Assembly (NCBI GenBank): GCA_001972305.1
Contig: BDDD01002942.1
Coordinates: 65,420 to 129,419, forward strand
Length of the DNA: 64,000 nucleotides
Origin: Cephalotus follicularis
Taxonomy: Eukaryota > Streptophyta > Magnoliopsida > Oxalidales > Cephalotaceae
Direction: 5' to 3'
The notes beneath the pieces are model-generated. The model did no database searches, was not told the origin of the DNA, and saw nothing but the letters and a program-made list of their open reading frames with translations. Every line of letters begins with the position of its first letter. Position 1 is the stretch's first letter. A program made the position numbers and the translations under genes. Shown here piece by piece: positions 33,226 through 46,216 of the stretch.

Positions 33226-35112
33226 GGTGCTAGTGTTAGTGTTGTGGCTGCTCAACTGCGAAGGGATACCGGAAAGGATACCTTATCTAAAGATGATGTG
33301 CCAGAATCTACTTCTGTCGTGGGAGGTACCATTTTCATATCTGGCATATTAGCTCATGTATTGATTGATGCTAGTGCTACACATTCATTCATTGCATCTG
33401 ATTTTGCTTGCAACTTGCATGGTGTGTCTTCTAGTTTGCCCTATGTATTGGAGGTGAGTACTCCAGCTGGTACTTGTCTTCTGTCTGATACTATAATGAA
33501 TAATTGTGAGATCACGGTAGTTGGGGTTCAGTTATCTGTTGATTTACTAGTATTGCCTATCCGGGATTTTGATGTAATCTTAGGGATGGACTGGCTATAT
33601 ACTCATCATGCTTGTGTTGACTGCTACAACAAGATGATGACCTTTTATCTTTAGGGTGGGACTGAGTGCAAGTTTATCGGAGAGAAGAATGTTTCTGCTC
33701 CGATCATTTCGTATACTCGAGCACAGAAGTATCTCAAGCAAGGATGCGAGGGCTATTTGGCGTATGTGATTGATCATATGAAAGGTACGCCTAGTATTGA
33801 GCAAGTTTCTATTGTATGTGATTTTCCTGACGTATTTCCGGATGATCTTACTTCATTGCCGTCGGAGAGAGATGTAGAGTTCAGTATTGAACTAATGCCT
33901 AGGACTGCTCCTATATCCAAAGCTCCGTACCGAATGGCTCCTACTGAATTGAAGGAGTTGAAGACTCAATTACAGTATTAACTTGATAAGGGCTTCATCA
34001 GACCGAGTGTGTCACCGTGGGGAGCACCGGTCCTATTTGTGAAAAACAAGGATGGATCGATGCGACTATGTATCGATTGCAGGCTGCTAAATCAGGTAAC
34101 TATGAAGAACAAGTATTCTCTGCCACATATTGAGGAGTTGTTTGACCAATTGCAAGGCTCAACTGTATTCTCCAAACTTGACCTGAGGACAGGTTATCAT
34201 CAGTGGAGGATCCGAGAACGTGATGTGGAGAAGACTGTATTTCAAACCAGATATGGGCACTACGAATTTTTGATACTGCCGTTTGGTTTGACAAATGCTC
34301 CTACCGCCTTTATGTGTTTGATGAAGAGAGTATTGTCGTTATATTCTTAGACGACGTCCTGATTTATTCGAGGAGCATTGAGGAGCACATGCAGCATTTG
34401 AGGATTGTGTTGCAGACATTGCGGAAGGAACAGTTATTTGCCAAATTTAGTAAGTGTGAGTTTTGGATGGATCATGTGACCTTCCTAGGTCACATTGTGT
34501 CGAGTGAAGGATTGTCGATGGATCCTTCGAAGATAGAGAGTATTGTTGATTGGCCCCAATCGAGGAGCGTTACTGAGGTTTGTAGCTTCTTGGGATTGGC
34601 ATTGGCTGGCTATTACAAAAGATTCATCAAATGGTTTTCAAAGCTTGCTACACCATTGACACGGTTGACTCAGAAGAAGTCAAGCTTTGTCTGGCATGAT
34701 TCATGTGAGGCAAGTTTCCAGGAGTTGAAGAGTCGGTTGATTTCGGCTCCAGTGTTGGCATTACCGGAGGGTAATGAGGGTTTTACTGTTTATACTGATG
34801 CTTCTGGGAAGGGATTGGGATGCGTCTTTATGCAACATGATAGGGTGATTGCATACGCATCGAGAAAGTTGAAGCCGTACAAAGAAAATTATCCCGTACA
34901 CAATCTTGAGTTGGCAGCCATAGTATTCGCTTTACAGAAATGGAGACACTATCTCTATGGTGCTCAATTTGAGATCTTCACTGACCATAAAAGTTTAAAG
35001 TATTTATTTTTCCAGAAGGAGCTTAACATGAGACAGAGACGATGGGTGGAGTTCTTTAATGATTATAACTGCAACATTCAATACCACCCAGGAAAGGCGA
35101 ATGAGTGGCGGA
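33226..35112 (+). pseudogene. pol: G1 pol part 1: protease, RT, RNase H
   Basis: The aspartic protease region reads VLIDASATHSFI (catalytic motif D-A-S where D-S/T-G is usual) and VILGMDWL. RT runs from SKAPYRMAP through GSMRLCIDC and GYHQWRI to [11 protein letters not shown], the catalytic motif of gypsy RTs. RNase H has [31 protein letters not shown] and TDHKSLKY, then YHPGKAN where the nested LTR begins. Breaks: TAG at 33652-33654, TAA at 33979-33981, and a small deletion with frame change near 34314-34350 just before the catalytic Asp pair. Confidence 0.9.
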
Positions 35113-37659
35113 TGTCTGAACCCGAGAGGGGTCTCGGTCGATTTTGGGTCTAGCATGCAAGTGTGTATAATTTTAATTTTTCAAAAACCACCGAGACACA
35201 AGGTCAAGGTCACACTTACATCTTACTACCAAAATCTATGCACCTAGGATCTCCGTTTAATATTCAATCGAACAAAACGAAAAGTCAAGCATACATCCAC
35301 TTAACCGAAACCAATTCAGTAAACAACAAAAAACATAAGATTAGGAACCATACCAACGTTGGCGGCTCCTTGACTTTGCCGCTACCCGCTTGCCGAAGCA
35401 ACTGCCGTTTCTGGCCAGTCCATGACAACTTCAACCAAGACACCAACGGACTCCAAAAAATCTGCTCAACTCATTTCTAGAGGAGACAGGTAGGGAAGTG
35501 CTCCTGAAGGCGGTGAACAACGGCAACGACTCACTGAGTTCGGACTCAGTGCAACTCGGTCAACGCGGCATTGACCGGCCGCGACATATGTGGACCACAA
35601 ACACCCGATAAAGCCACTGGTGGCCGAGACTCTGAGAGACTTGGCCTGGAACGTGGCGAACAGACGGCGGCGAGTCAACACGCCTGGCGAAAACAGGATC
35701 GCCGTGACACTGCACCACCACAACCAGCACCTACATAGCACGGCCAACACAAGCCAACGCAAGACTTGCCGTGAATTGGCGCGGAACGCCGAGTCACGGC
35801 GCAAAACGCACTGAGTCTCCAGGGTCAAATCTGTGCACACAAACCTGGCCAAACAACGCCGGTCAAACCTAGTCTAAGCCAAAATAGGCAGAGCCAAGCA
35901 TGGCTCCACCTACCAAGACCACCAGCGACGGAAGAGAAGGTCGGCAGTGGGAGACGTGCAAAACGCGTCGTGCAAAACAGAAACAGAGAGAAGAGAAAAC
36001 GGGGAGAGAGAGAAGAGGAGAGTATCGCAGATGAAGGTGCACCTCTTCCTGGCCATCGACGCCACCACGCGTCCTCTTCTCCGGCTGAATCGCGCCCGCA
36101 GGCGCTACGCACGCACCTGGTGCTTTCTCCTCTGTTAGCGCGTACTAGGCACGCTTTTGGCGTGTCCAAAATTCCAAAAAGACTTTTTCAAAAAAAAAGT
36201 CAAAGTCTCCCTTTTATTCTTTCTTCTTTTCTTATAAAATAAATTCTCTCTTATTTTAAAAAATATGCACCCTGCACAAGGTATGTAAAACATACTCCCA
36301 CTGTCGTTTCTCTTAAAATATCAATTTGACAATACGGTGGTAACTTTAAATAAATAAATAAAACCACTAATGCCAAATTAATATATACTAGTTAAAACTA
36401 GATTTCCCACCAAGCTAGCATGTGCGTAGCATGCATTGCATTTCCAATAATCATGTGGGACACGAAAGCCCAGTTTGAATCCGGTACGACTAAAAAATTT
36501 TCAGAACATCCCAGGAGTTATGGTACGACTATCCCAATAGTCCCCGACTATTAAAACAGCCCCGGTGTGAATCTCATCACCCCCTGGATCCGTAGAATAA
36601 ACTACGTCTATAAGTCGACATCTGGTTAAACCAATACTTTATCCAGTCATCAGCATATGTGTCATGTATCCTACATCATACTTAGCTCCAACCGCGACCT
36701 AGGGTTCAGAATAATGTCACCCCTAGGTAAAGTTACGATAACTATAAATTTACGTACGAATTGAGACTTTTGGCAAATCTCCCTGGAAACCCCGTTTCTA
36801 GTCTGCCTATACCTGATCAGGGTTTTATGAGTCTCAACAGACATAAATAATATAGAGCCGATCACGCTGCATACGGGTGTGATGATCCCTTATTGCGAAC
36901 TCACCCATAAATCTCAATGAAGCTCCCACAAGGCCCAAAGGCAACCCTTTTGCCAGCACGTGGCTAGTACTGGGGAAGGCGAAAATCAAAGCCAAGCAGT
37001 TACAACGCAATGCATGCCAACCGCTCAGGTCTAACGATATAACATAGCTCCACGAATGGTCTACTAGTCACCATGGACTATACACTACCGAGACTATAGG
37101 AATCCTATTGACATAGGTATGACTTTCCAAATATGTTTCCTATGGTGGGTCTGTTCAGTGTCATGCCCTTTAGCACGAACCCCGTATTATTCTTTAGGCT
37201 AAATCCAAATGGTAACGAGATAACCCATCCTCCAGTAAACCCGGGAGCAAGCATAATATGACAAGTCTTTGCGGTTCATCTATTTCCCTAAGAAAGTGAA
37301 CCTATTACTTGGAATGTTCTATCAGAAGGGAGTAAGGATCTTATTCTCATAACCTCTTAGGCATGAGATCCAACCCCTCGAACGATAGGGCACTATATGT
37401 GTACTCGGATGACATGGTGGTCATCCGATCCATTTATGATGGTTTGGGATATACATATAGCAGGTGTCCATTGTTGATTGAATATCCACTAGTAAACACG
37501 ATAAAGAATTCAGATTGTATAAATAGAGAGTGTAATATACACACATGCAGTATCCCCGCGGCTTAAAGAGATATCTCTAGTTAAGGAGTGCATCTCATAC
37601 ATACATATATATTTATGCAGAGCCACCTCGTGGCATGCAAGGACACCCTTACTCCAACA
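35113..37659 (+). mobile_element. Solo LTR nested in G1 pol
   Basis: This 2547-bp insert starts TGTCTGAACCC and ends ACTCCAACA, with GCGGA duplicated at 35108-35112 and 37660-37664. Removing it and one GCGGA restores the pol homology (KAN before, ADALS after), apart from a local 1-bp loss. No internal region or coding domain is present. A TATA box 140 bp from the right end gives plus orientation. The part 35380-36130 is strikingly G/C-rich compared with everything else in the window. Confidence 0.85.
37518..37526 (+). promoter_or_regulatory. Predicted TATA box of the nested solo LTR
   Basis: TATAAATAG, about 140 bp before the LTR's 3' end. That leaves a very long U3 and a short R/U5. Confidence 0.55.
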
Positions 37660-37664
37660 GCGGA

Positions 37665-39189
37665 TGCGCTGAGTTGCAAGGCAATGATTGCTGGTGCAAT
37701 GGTTTCACAGTGGAAGTTATTGGAGGAATTTCAGAGATGGAATCCGTTCATAGTTTCCCGAGGGGTTATTGTGGCGAATCGTAGAGCACAACTGGAACTT
37801 CTGGATCCTATTCTGACTGCTCAGTTCAGTGACACCGAGTTATGGAGTATTCGTGAGAACCTAGACACTAATTCTAAATTCTCCATCCATACTGATGGTA
37901 TATTGAGGTTCCGAGGAAGGGTATGTGTTCCGGATGATGAGAGCATCAGAGGTGAGCTACTGCAGCAAGCCCACAAGTCAAATTACAGTGTTCGTACGGG
38001 AAGTTCTAACATGTGGCATGACCTGAAAAGGAACTACTGGTGGAGTCGTATGAAAAGAGAGATTTCCGAATATGTAGCCAGATGTTTGACCTATCAGAGA
38101 GTGAAGGTTGAACATCAAAAACTTGCGGGACTACTACAATTGTTACCGGTGGTTGAGTGGAAATGGGAGCATGTGACCATCAACTTCGTGTCGGGGTTGC
38201 CGAGGTCACAGAATCAGCATGAAGCTGTGTGGGCTGTAGTGGATAGACTTACTAAGTCTGCTCACTTTCTTCCAATGAACATGACGTATTCTATCGAGAA
38301 GTTGGCTCGATTGTATATCCGGGAGATAGTGAGATTGCATTGAATACCGGTCAGCATTGTGTGATCGTGATGCAAGATTCACTTCAAGGATCTAGAAGAA
38401 GTTCCAAGCAGCGATGGGAACAGCCTTGAACTTCAGTACTGCGTTTCACCCACAGACCGATGGACAGTCCGAGCGTACCATTCAGGCTCTTGAAGATATG
38501 TTGTGGGCTTGTATGATTGATTTCGCTGGGAGTTAGGAGAATCATCTGTCCCTGATTGAGTTCTCTTGTAACAACAGCTATCATACCAGCATTGGGATGG
38601 CTCCTTATGAAGCCTTGTATGGGAGAAAGTGCAGATCTCTTATTTGCTGGGATGGGGTGGGTGAGAAACAAGTGATGGGACCAGACTTGGTGCAAGAGAC
38701 TACTAATAAACTAGAAGTGATCAAGAAGAGGTTACTAGCTGCACAGAGCCGAGAAAAGAGTTACGCCGACATAAAGAGGAGGAAGCTAGAATTCGAGAAG
38801 GGGGATCATGTTTTTCTGAAGATCTCGCCTTCGAAAGGGATACACCGTCTTGGCCTCAAGGGGAAGTTGGTTCCAAGGTACATTGGACCTTATGAGATAC
38901 TGGAGAGAGTGGGGGAAGTGGCATATCAGATTGCACTACCGCCCAGTTTGTCGAATGTGTATAACGTATTTCATGTTTCCATGATACGGAAATACGTTAC
39001 GACCCTGGATTCATCAGTGACAACTTATCTTATGAAGAGAGGACAACGAGGATTGTTGATCGAATGGAGAAAGTACTAAGGAATAAGACTATTCCTATGG
39101 TAAATGTATTGTGGCGGTTTCACGGGGTCGAAGAAGCAACCTGGGAACGTGAAGCTGAGATGATAGAAACATTTCCGCACTTGTTCTGA
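37665..39189 (+). pseudogene. pol: G1 pol part 2: integrase and C-terminal tail
   Basis: Continues with ADALSCKA. The H-C zinc region is recognisable (LLQQAHKS to ARCLTYQ, the second Cys replaced by Tyr). The core has WEHVTINFVSGLP, where the first catalytic Asp of the DDE triad (usually xMDFVxGLP) is Asn. Further on are WAVVDRLTKSAHF, HPQTDGQSERT, GRKCRSL and the C-terminal GPYEILERVGEVAYQIALP, then the chromovirus-type tail EEATWERE ending at the TGA 39187-39189. Breaks: TGA at 38341-38343, a frameshift near 38345-38370, and further stops near 38391 and 38535, plus a frame change after 39000. Confidence 0.88.
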
Positions 39190-39215
39190 ATGTAAAACCT
39201 AAATTCGGGGACGAA

Positions 39216-39236
39216 TTCTCTTTGAGGATGGGGGAA
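39216..39236 (+). other. G1 polypurine tract
   Basis: Purine-rich GAGGATGGGGGAAA immediately before the 3' LTR, following the common 'TTCGGGGACGAATTC' of plant chromoviruses. Confidence 0.8.
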
Positions 39237-39409
39237 AGTAATAACCGCAATTTTCAAATTAATGTATATTGTACACTTGATGAATATAATATGCATTATA
39301 TTGAGGGTTAATGTCCAATTGTTATATGTATTATGGTTGTTGAGTTATTAGGGGGTTTGTATGGAATGAAATGGGGGAATAAACTTAAGGAACTAGAATC
39401 AGCACCTAA

Positions 39410-39538
39410 CAGCCGACTATAAAAGGGTAACAGTCAATTGGTTGGTTTATGGAAGGACAGCTGTCTGCCACAAGGTAACCGTCGACTGGTTGGTTCGTGG
39501 AGGGACAGTCGACTGTCACAGGGTAACAGTCGACTGGT
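39410..39538. repeat. CAGTCGACTG array in G1 3' LTR, U3 side
   Basis: Counterpart of 29566-29672. It includes variants such as CAGTCAATTG and CAGCTGTCTG, and two intact CAGTCGACTG cores at the right end. Confidence 0.8.
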
Positions 39539-40445
39539 CTAAACTCATACAGGTGTCTGTGTATGGCGTGTTAAAAGAGGGCCGTTGATGACATGTGTTC
39601 TAAAACGTGTCATGACGAACTGATGCGTGCCACCAGCTGTGTAACATTCAAGAGTGGTGTCTTGCATGTGCTCTATTCCATCTGATGACCTGCAAACCTG
39701 CAAAACAGAAGAGAAGGGTAAGAAGATGTGCATGTGAGAGAGAGAAGAGAAAAGTGGAAACCTTGAGTTATGAGTAGAATTGGTCACTGGAATCACGAGT
39801 TCTATATATCAGTGTTGCAAGAGTGTTCAGAGAGTTTGGTAATCGTCTGGAGAGAAGAGTTCAACCACTGTATTGATGTTGCATGTTAGATTGGAGTTCC
39901 AAGTGGAATCAGGGAGCTTGGAATCGATTGGTAAGCTCCTGTTATGATTTCGATTGTTGATATAGTTGTTAATAGGTATATGTATAATGATTCTGTTATA
40001 TATATATCTTCTGTAACATGCACACATAGTTTAATTGTTGGAATTGGAGTTGAGTTGGTATAAAGAGTTTTCTAACACAAAAGAGAGTTTGAGGCTTAAG
40101 ATTCCTCTGGTAAGTTGCTGGTTTAATTCAGTGATGTTATGGTAGTTAGTCAACCATATTCAATTACTGATTTTCGTTCTATATACCTGTCAACATGCAC
40201 CTATAGCATTAAACTTCTAGATTGTTGGTGTTGAGTTGAAGTTGGAACTCAAAGAGAAGAATCAATCCAATTTGATTCTGGGATAGCGATTGAGGTAGGG
40301 GTATTGACATGTTCTTGAAGAGATAGTATGTATATCATGTATGGATATTTGCTATATGATTGCATGTTATTAATTGGTTTGAATTGGAATGTGAACATGC
40401 ATACTCTGTTTCTGTTAAACTACTGCCTGTCATTTCTGGACAAAA

Positions 40446-40559
40446 TAGTCGACTGTTGAGCCTAATAGTCGACTACTCAATGTAAACAGCCGACTGTTAA
40501 GGACAAACAGTCGACTGCTCAATGTAAACAACCGACTATACTTATGAACAGTCAACTGT
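40446..40559. repeat. CAGTCGACTG array in G1 3' LTR, second cluster
   Basis: Counterpart of 30582-30694, six sites at 20-21 bp. Some differ by C-to-T or G-to-A changes (CAACCGACTA, CAGTCAACTG). Confidence 0.85.
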
Positions 40560-41839
40560 TAAGAGATAATTTGCTGATAATAGGTACTGTTTAGGCTTAA
40601 ATTGTATGTAATTACCCTGGCCTCCACATGGGATGATTCAAGAATGCAATCTTGGCCATATGTTGTTACATTTCAGAAATTAAACGACTTATGCATTCCT
40701 TGTGTGAATTGCGTAAGAATGACTATGATTATGCTAATGCCCTCATTTGAATCCTTGAATTGGTATTGTCCCTACTGTTATGCTAATGTATTATGTTGCT
40801 GTTGTAGACTTGGTATATCTATTAAGTGTTCATAAACATTATTGTTACACTAAATTTCAAGGATTGAATCAACTGAGTGCTATAAGCACAAATATGGATT
40901 TTACCTACTATTTTCAAAATGAAAACTTACTGCCTAATGATTTTATGATTTTTCCTCCCATGAGAGTTACCAATACTGTATTGATTACTGTTTCCTCCAA
41001 AAGAGAGGTAAGGTCACTAAATTGTTATATGTTTCTAAAAGAAAACTACTACTATATTGCATATTATAGATATATGTAATATTGTTATTGAATTGATTGA
41101 ATTGTTTGTCTATGCTTATTGCCGTTAGTCGAGTGATAGCATCACTGGCTACGGGGTGGTCCTATGTGCCAGGAGTTGGCTAGAGCTCGCACGAAACTTA
41201 TCTGCCATGCAAATCCTGATTGTTACCTGCCCGTTAAATGCCGGCAAAATTGTTACCTGATATATCATCTTCGGAGTGTAAGGTGATAGTTAGGCGGTGT
41301 GCAGTTGGTGCTAGGAGTTAGTGACATGTGATACCCAACAACTGTATTGATTGATTTTACCCTTGTGTGTCTATGACCACTTGGCATGATTGATCATATA
41401 TATTGAAATACTTAAATATATATGATATTTCAAAATAAACTGTCATACATGTTTACATTTATATATTCATTCTCATGCTTTATTTCCTACTTAGCCGAGT
41501 GAGGACAAAGGCTAACCCCTACAATTTCAGATTGACAAAGGTGTTGGTCAAGTGCTGCTGAAGTTTTATTGGAGAGCTTCTATCTTCTTAAGGTTGTTAA
41601 AGACTGTATTGTAATAATCATACTCAGTTTGTTATTTTTACATTTCCAATATGTAAAAGATAACTTGTTTTGTTTTGTATAAGCACGTCGTATGGGCTAC
41701 GTGCGGATAATTATTATCATATGGCTATGGAATGCGTCCGCTTTTGATTAAAGTATTGATGATTGATGAATGCTGGATTATTAACTATTACCATTTATAT
41801 ATGTTGTCTATGTGGGAAATAATGGGGTGTGACACAGTC

Positions 41840-43501
41840 AATGAATAAAATATACATTGAATTGAAATTTATGCTTAATTGTCCTTTTTGATTGAGCTAA
41901 TTGCTAATATTGAGTTTATTGAGGACTTGGTTGATTGGCCTTAAGAAATAAAGACTAAATTAGACTTATTGGAAAGGAGTTGAATCTGTCACGTGGACGT
42001 CGACGCCATGAACCCAGAAAAGAGTTCAGATATGTGTTTGTTGCAAGTAAATGAAAGACATGAGTGTCCTTCAATCTGGACAGGTTTGAATCTCGTGTCA
42101 ATTGTAAGAGGGGACGTGTCTCACATGAGGAATCATGTAGCATGAAACACCACCTATCAACTGAAGAGGAAGCTTGGTGTCCTAAGCACCTGCAACCTGT
42201 AAAAAAGAAGAGAAAGAAAACAACAGTGAGTTAACGGAGTTAGAGAGAGAAGAGAAAAGGTTGGAGTTCTGAGTTAGAGGATTCAATAAACTACTGAGAC
42301 GAATCCTCTATATCAGCTACTAAGAGAGTAAATTGGAATGTTAGAATCAGTGGAAAGGAGGGAAATTATTCTGGAGTTACATGTTGGAAGTGAAGTGTTC
42401 AAAGTGAGTTTTGAAGCTTGAATTATACTGGTAAGCTATTGATTTGATTTCAGGGTTGATATTATAGTTAATCAACCATATATAGCTACCGATTCTCGTT
42501 TTGTAATTGATGGTTAACATTCAAAATATAGATTGATTCTGGAATTGTAAAGTGGAGTTGAGTTGAAGGAGTATTGGAACTTAGAAAGAAGAATCAACCA
42601 ATTGATTCTGGGATAAGCGTTTGAGGTAGGGTGTATGACATGATTATGAAAATATAGCATGTATATTGTGCTCGCATGTTAATATTAAATTGTTAAGTTC
42701 ATATTATGAGTTGGTATGAGTATGGTGGAATAGACTGTGTGTGCTATTATGCTGAGAATAAGGTGTAAACCCAATAGATACACATTAACGCCTTACTGAG
42801 ATAGTCGATAGTTTACCTATTTGCGTTTGATTCTCGTCAAAGCCAAGGAAGGATACCGTTGACATTTAAAGCTACTATCTTTGAAAATGTCGACGCTAAT
42901 AGGTAACGTTGATGCGTAAGGTTCCTACCTTAACGCATCGATGCTAAAGAGAAGTGTTAACGCTTAAGGTTCATACCTTAACGCTTTGACGTCAAATAGT
43001 AACGTTGACGCCTTTATACACACGTCGACGCCCAAGATAGACGTTAACGCCATACTGGACCAATGGATATTCGGTACCATTTTTACTTGAGTGTACTATT
43101 TACTGCTTGATCCTTGAACTATTAAATTGTTATGCAATGATATATTGCCATTTCTACTGTTATTGATAGTTTATATCTATCAAAGTGATTGTAAATGCTA
43201 TTGTTCTAAAGTGTTTTCAAGGATTTAATGCCATATACATAATTAAGGTTTCAACTATTGTTTTAAAAAGAAACCTAGTGCTATTGTATCAGTTTCTCCA
43301 AGTGAAGAGTTTTATTGTTTTCTTAAATGAAAACCCAGTATAGTGCTACTGTTTCCTTAAAATGGGAACCAAGTGAAGTGTTTTATTGTTTTCTCAAAAT
43401 GAGATTTTATCGGATTGTTTTACTGTTTTCTCAAAAGAAAACTATTGTTACGTTACATATTATATATGTAATATTGCTATATTGAGTGTACTGTTTGTCT
43501 C
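41840..43501 (+). repeat. LTR-X, second segment
   Basis: Resumes LTR-X after G1. It has blocks related to the G1 LTR (for example CTGGGATAAGCG near 42609 against CTGGGATAGCG in G1) but a different motif array. It is interrupted at 43501 by a solo LTR with duplication GTCTC. No coding capacity. Confidence 0.7.
42798..43045. repeat. GTYGACGC motif array in LTR-X
   Basis: About ten words such as GTCGACGCTAA, AACGTTGACGCC, AACGCATCGATGC and CACGTCGACGCC occur at irregular but often 19-22 bp spacing. It lies where G1-type LTRs have their second CAGTCGACTG cluster. Confidence 0.7.
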
Positions 43502-46158
43502 TGTCACACCCCGAGTTTCAATTCCATTAGAGACAAGCATATATGGTGATATCAGAAATAAATATAATCCAGCATTCTCATTCAACAATTCAATAACATA
43601 AGCGGAAGCATTCATATCTGGATTATAAAATAAAAGTCATCCGCACTCAGCCCATACTACGTGCAAGTACAACCCAATAATATCCTTATACATAAGGAAA
43701 GTACAACAGGAACACGGAGTGTGAACCGTTCAATACAATTATAGTACAACATGAGAATAACAACCTTAATAGAAACTCTCCAAAAGCTCCAACAGCACCT
43801 CCCGTACGTCTTCGCTTAATCTGAAATTGTAGGGGTTAGCCGTTGTCCTCACTTGGCTAAGTAGGAAGATAATGCATGATAAGGAATATATAAATGCAAC
43901 ATGTATGACATTTTATATTGAAATTAACATAATTAAGTATTCCAATATATAAGCAACCATGCCAAGTGGCCATAGACAATACAATGCAATAATACCGCAC
44001 AAGGGTAAAATCAATCAGTACAGTGGTTTGGGTGTCACATGTCGCTAGCTCCTAGCACCAACTGTGCACCACCTATCTATCACCCTTCACTCCGGAGATG
44101 ATAGATCAGGTCAATTACTACCGGCATTAGCAGGCAGTTTAACAATCAAGATCTGCATTGTAGACAGTTTGGGTGGATACTCTAGACAACTCCTGGCACA
44201 TAGGACCACCTCCGTAGCCAGTGATGTCTCCTATCACTCGACTAACGGCAATAGCATAGACAAAAAATTCAATCAATTCAGTAATATTACATAAATTGTT
44301 AAAATGTAATATAGGGTTGTTTTCTTTAGAAACATATAACAATTCAGTAATCGTACATCTCCTAAGAGGAAAACGATATTCAGTACAGTAATAATACCAC
44401 TCATTGGAGGAAAAACAATAATCATTTGACAATATACATTTCCATTTTGAAAACCGTAAGGAACTCATATTTGTGCTTAAAGCACTAGTTTGTTCAATCA
44501 TTTGAAAATAAGGAGCAGTAGTGTTAATGAACACCTAGAACAGTATATCCAATTATAACAGTAGCATATACAGTAAACAGTAAAGCAGAGTAGCAATCAA
44601 AGGGTTCAATAAGTCATTGTATACCCTAGTCACTCTTGTAAAATTCTCACAAGGAGTATATACATTGTTTAAATTCTGAAATGTAATTATTTAAGGCCAG
44701 GATTGACTGTTCTAATCATCCATATGGAGGCCAGGTTAATCACATTCAAATTGAGGCCTAAATAGGACCTATATCAGCAATTTAACCCAGGACAGTCGAC
44801 TGCTCTCAAGAACAGTCGGCTATTTGGTTGAGTAGTCGACTGTTTGTTCTTAACAGTTGACAGGTTCGTTTGAGTAGTCGACTGTCATGAAGAACAGTCG
44901 ACTGCTTTGCCCAGAAAAGAGCAAGCAGTAGCAGGGTAAGCATTCAATGTCCAAATACTAACCCAATCAACACATGCATTCAAACAGAAAATCAACCATA
45001 CATGATATGCATAATATATCTTCCAAAAACATGTCATTACCCCTACCTTAAACGCTATCCCGAAATCAATTTGGATTGATTTCACTCCTTGAGTTTCCAA
45101 GACTCTTTCACAAACTTAGCCTTCCAATCTCAGCATAAATGATATATACAATGCATGCTCGAAGGTTCAGTCATGTAATCAGTAAGTTTAACTAATTATC
45201 TGGTTACAATTACTACTCCAACAATATCTTATCACTAGTTCATTAAGCATCAATTCTTACATTTAACAACATCTCTCCATTAATCAACTCCAATTTCAGC
45301 AAGTATTAAGTTTGCATGTTACAGAGGGTATGTATAGAGGTGATTAGAATACATATACTTATTGACAACCATAACAGCAACTATAATTCAATTTAGAGGC
45401 TTATAATCTTAACTCTTCTTGAACCATTTACCAATTCTATTTCAATTCCAGAAAATGCTAACCATAGTCATGTTAACAGGAGGCATTCTAACATTCTCTT
45501 AGTTAAATTATCAACAAACCACAACATCAGTGGTGAGTTCGGATTTGGGAACTTACCAGGAAAATCCAAAGCTTCCAAGTTTCTTTGAACACCCAAATAC
45601 TCCAAATGCAACTCCTACAATCCTCCAACAAGCCTCCCTCTATCCTTAGTGTTTTCTAACTCTCAAAACACGCAGGCAGCTTCTGTTTATAAGGGAAAAG
45701 TATTCACAATATCGTTTTCATTCTTTAGCATTGTCATTTAACATTTCTCCCTTCTCTCTCACACATGCATAACTTCCTCTCACATTACTTCTTTCAATTC
45801 TTATGTAGCAGGTTAGCAGGTCTGTAAAGCACATGCAGGGCACTCCTCCTACATGTTGTGGCAGCTGCTGTCTCGCATGACACCTGTCTATCATGCACTT
45901 CCCTTGGCTATGTCTCACATGCATGTACATACACCTGTTCTGTACCATTCCAGTCGACTATCACACCACGCATCAGACAGTTGACTGTTACCCTATGACA
46001 GACGGCTGTTTGAGCTGGTTTTAGGATTCCTCAAGTTTTTTTTACCAATTGAATTCGCAACCACAATTCATATAACAATTAGACATTAAAATTCAAGTAA
46101 GTGCATATTTTATTCATCAAGAGTACAATATACACGGGTTGAATTTGCGGTTATTACA
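43502..46158 (-). mobile_element. Solo LTR of gypsy family A, nested in LTR-X
   Basis: TGTCACACCCC to GCGGTTATTACA, 2657 bp, flanked by GTCTC at 43497-43501 and 46159-46163. Same family as G1 on the opposite strand. ORFs inside are chance. Confidence 0.9.
44793..44904. repeat. CAGTCGACTG array in solo LTR 43502-46158
   Basis: Six sites at 20-22 bp with the same order of spacers as the array at 49303. One site has decayed to CAGTTGACAG. Confidence 0.85.
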
Positions 46159-46163
46159 GTCTC

Positions 46164-46216
46164 TGATAATTCCGATGGTTTAGAGATTGGAGTATATCAC
46201 TAACTACAGAGGTGAG
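46164..46216 (+). repeat. LTR-X, third segment
   Basis: Short continuation of LTR-X. 'GGAG-ATATCACT-CTAC' parallels the 'GGAGACATCACTGGTTAC' of the G1 LTR near 31264. It is cut by the start of G2. Confidence 0.5.

Larger units (their letters stand above)
29373..41834 (+). mobile_element. G1: Ty3/gypsy chromovirus (Del/Tekay-like), family A, with nested solo LTR
   Basis: The two LTRs (29373-31980 and 39237-41834, about 2.6 kb each) are collinear. CAGTC is duplicated at 29368-29372 and 41835-41839. A primer binding site follows the 5' LTR and a polypurine tract precedes the 3' LTR. Internal coding order is gag, protease, RT, RNase H, integrase, the Ty3/gypsy order. A 2547-bp solo LTR interrupts the RNase H/integrase junction. 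All reading frames contain stops or frameshifts. Confidence 0.92.
39237..41834 (+). repeat. G1 3' LTR
   Basis: Collinear with 29373-31980, 2598 bp. The first base is A in place of the T of TGTAATAACC; the end GGGGTGTGACA is intact. The left end carries more motif changes than the 5' copy. Confidence 0.92.

Noticed and set aside
35466-35852. 128-codon minus-strand ORF in the G/C-rich part of the nested LTR, and overlapping ORFs on the other strand
   Set aside because: Long ORFs are expected by chance in G/C-rich DNA; no recognisable domain, and open frames occur on both strands.
35153-37641. Direct 9-bp repeat GCATGCAAG near both ends of the insert in G1, like a Mutator target duplication
   Set aside because: The flanking pol homology breaks 40 bp outside on the left and 19 bp outside on the right, and the GCGGA duplication with TG...CA ends fits an LTR exactly; no terminal inverted repeats are seen.
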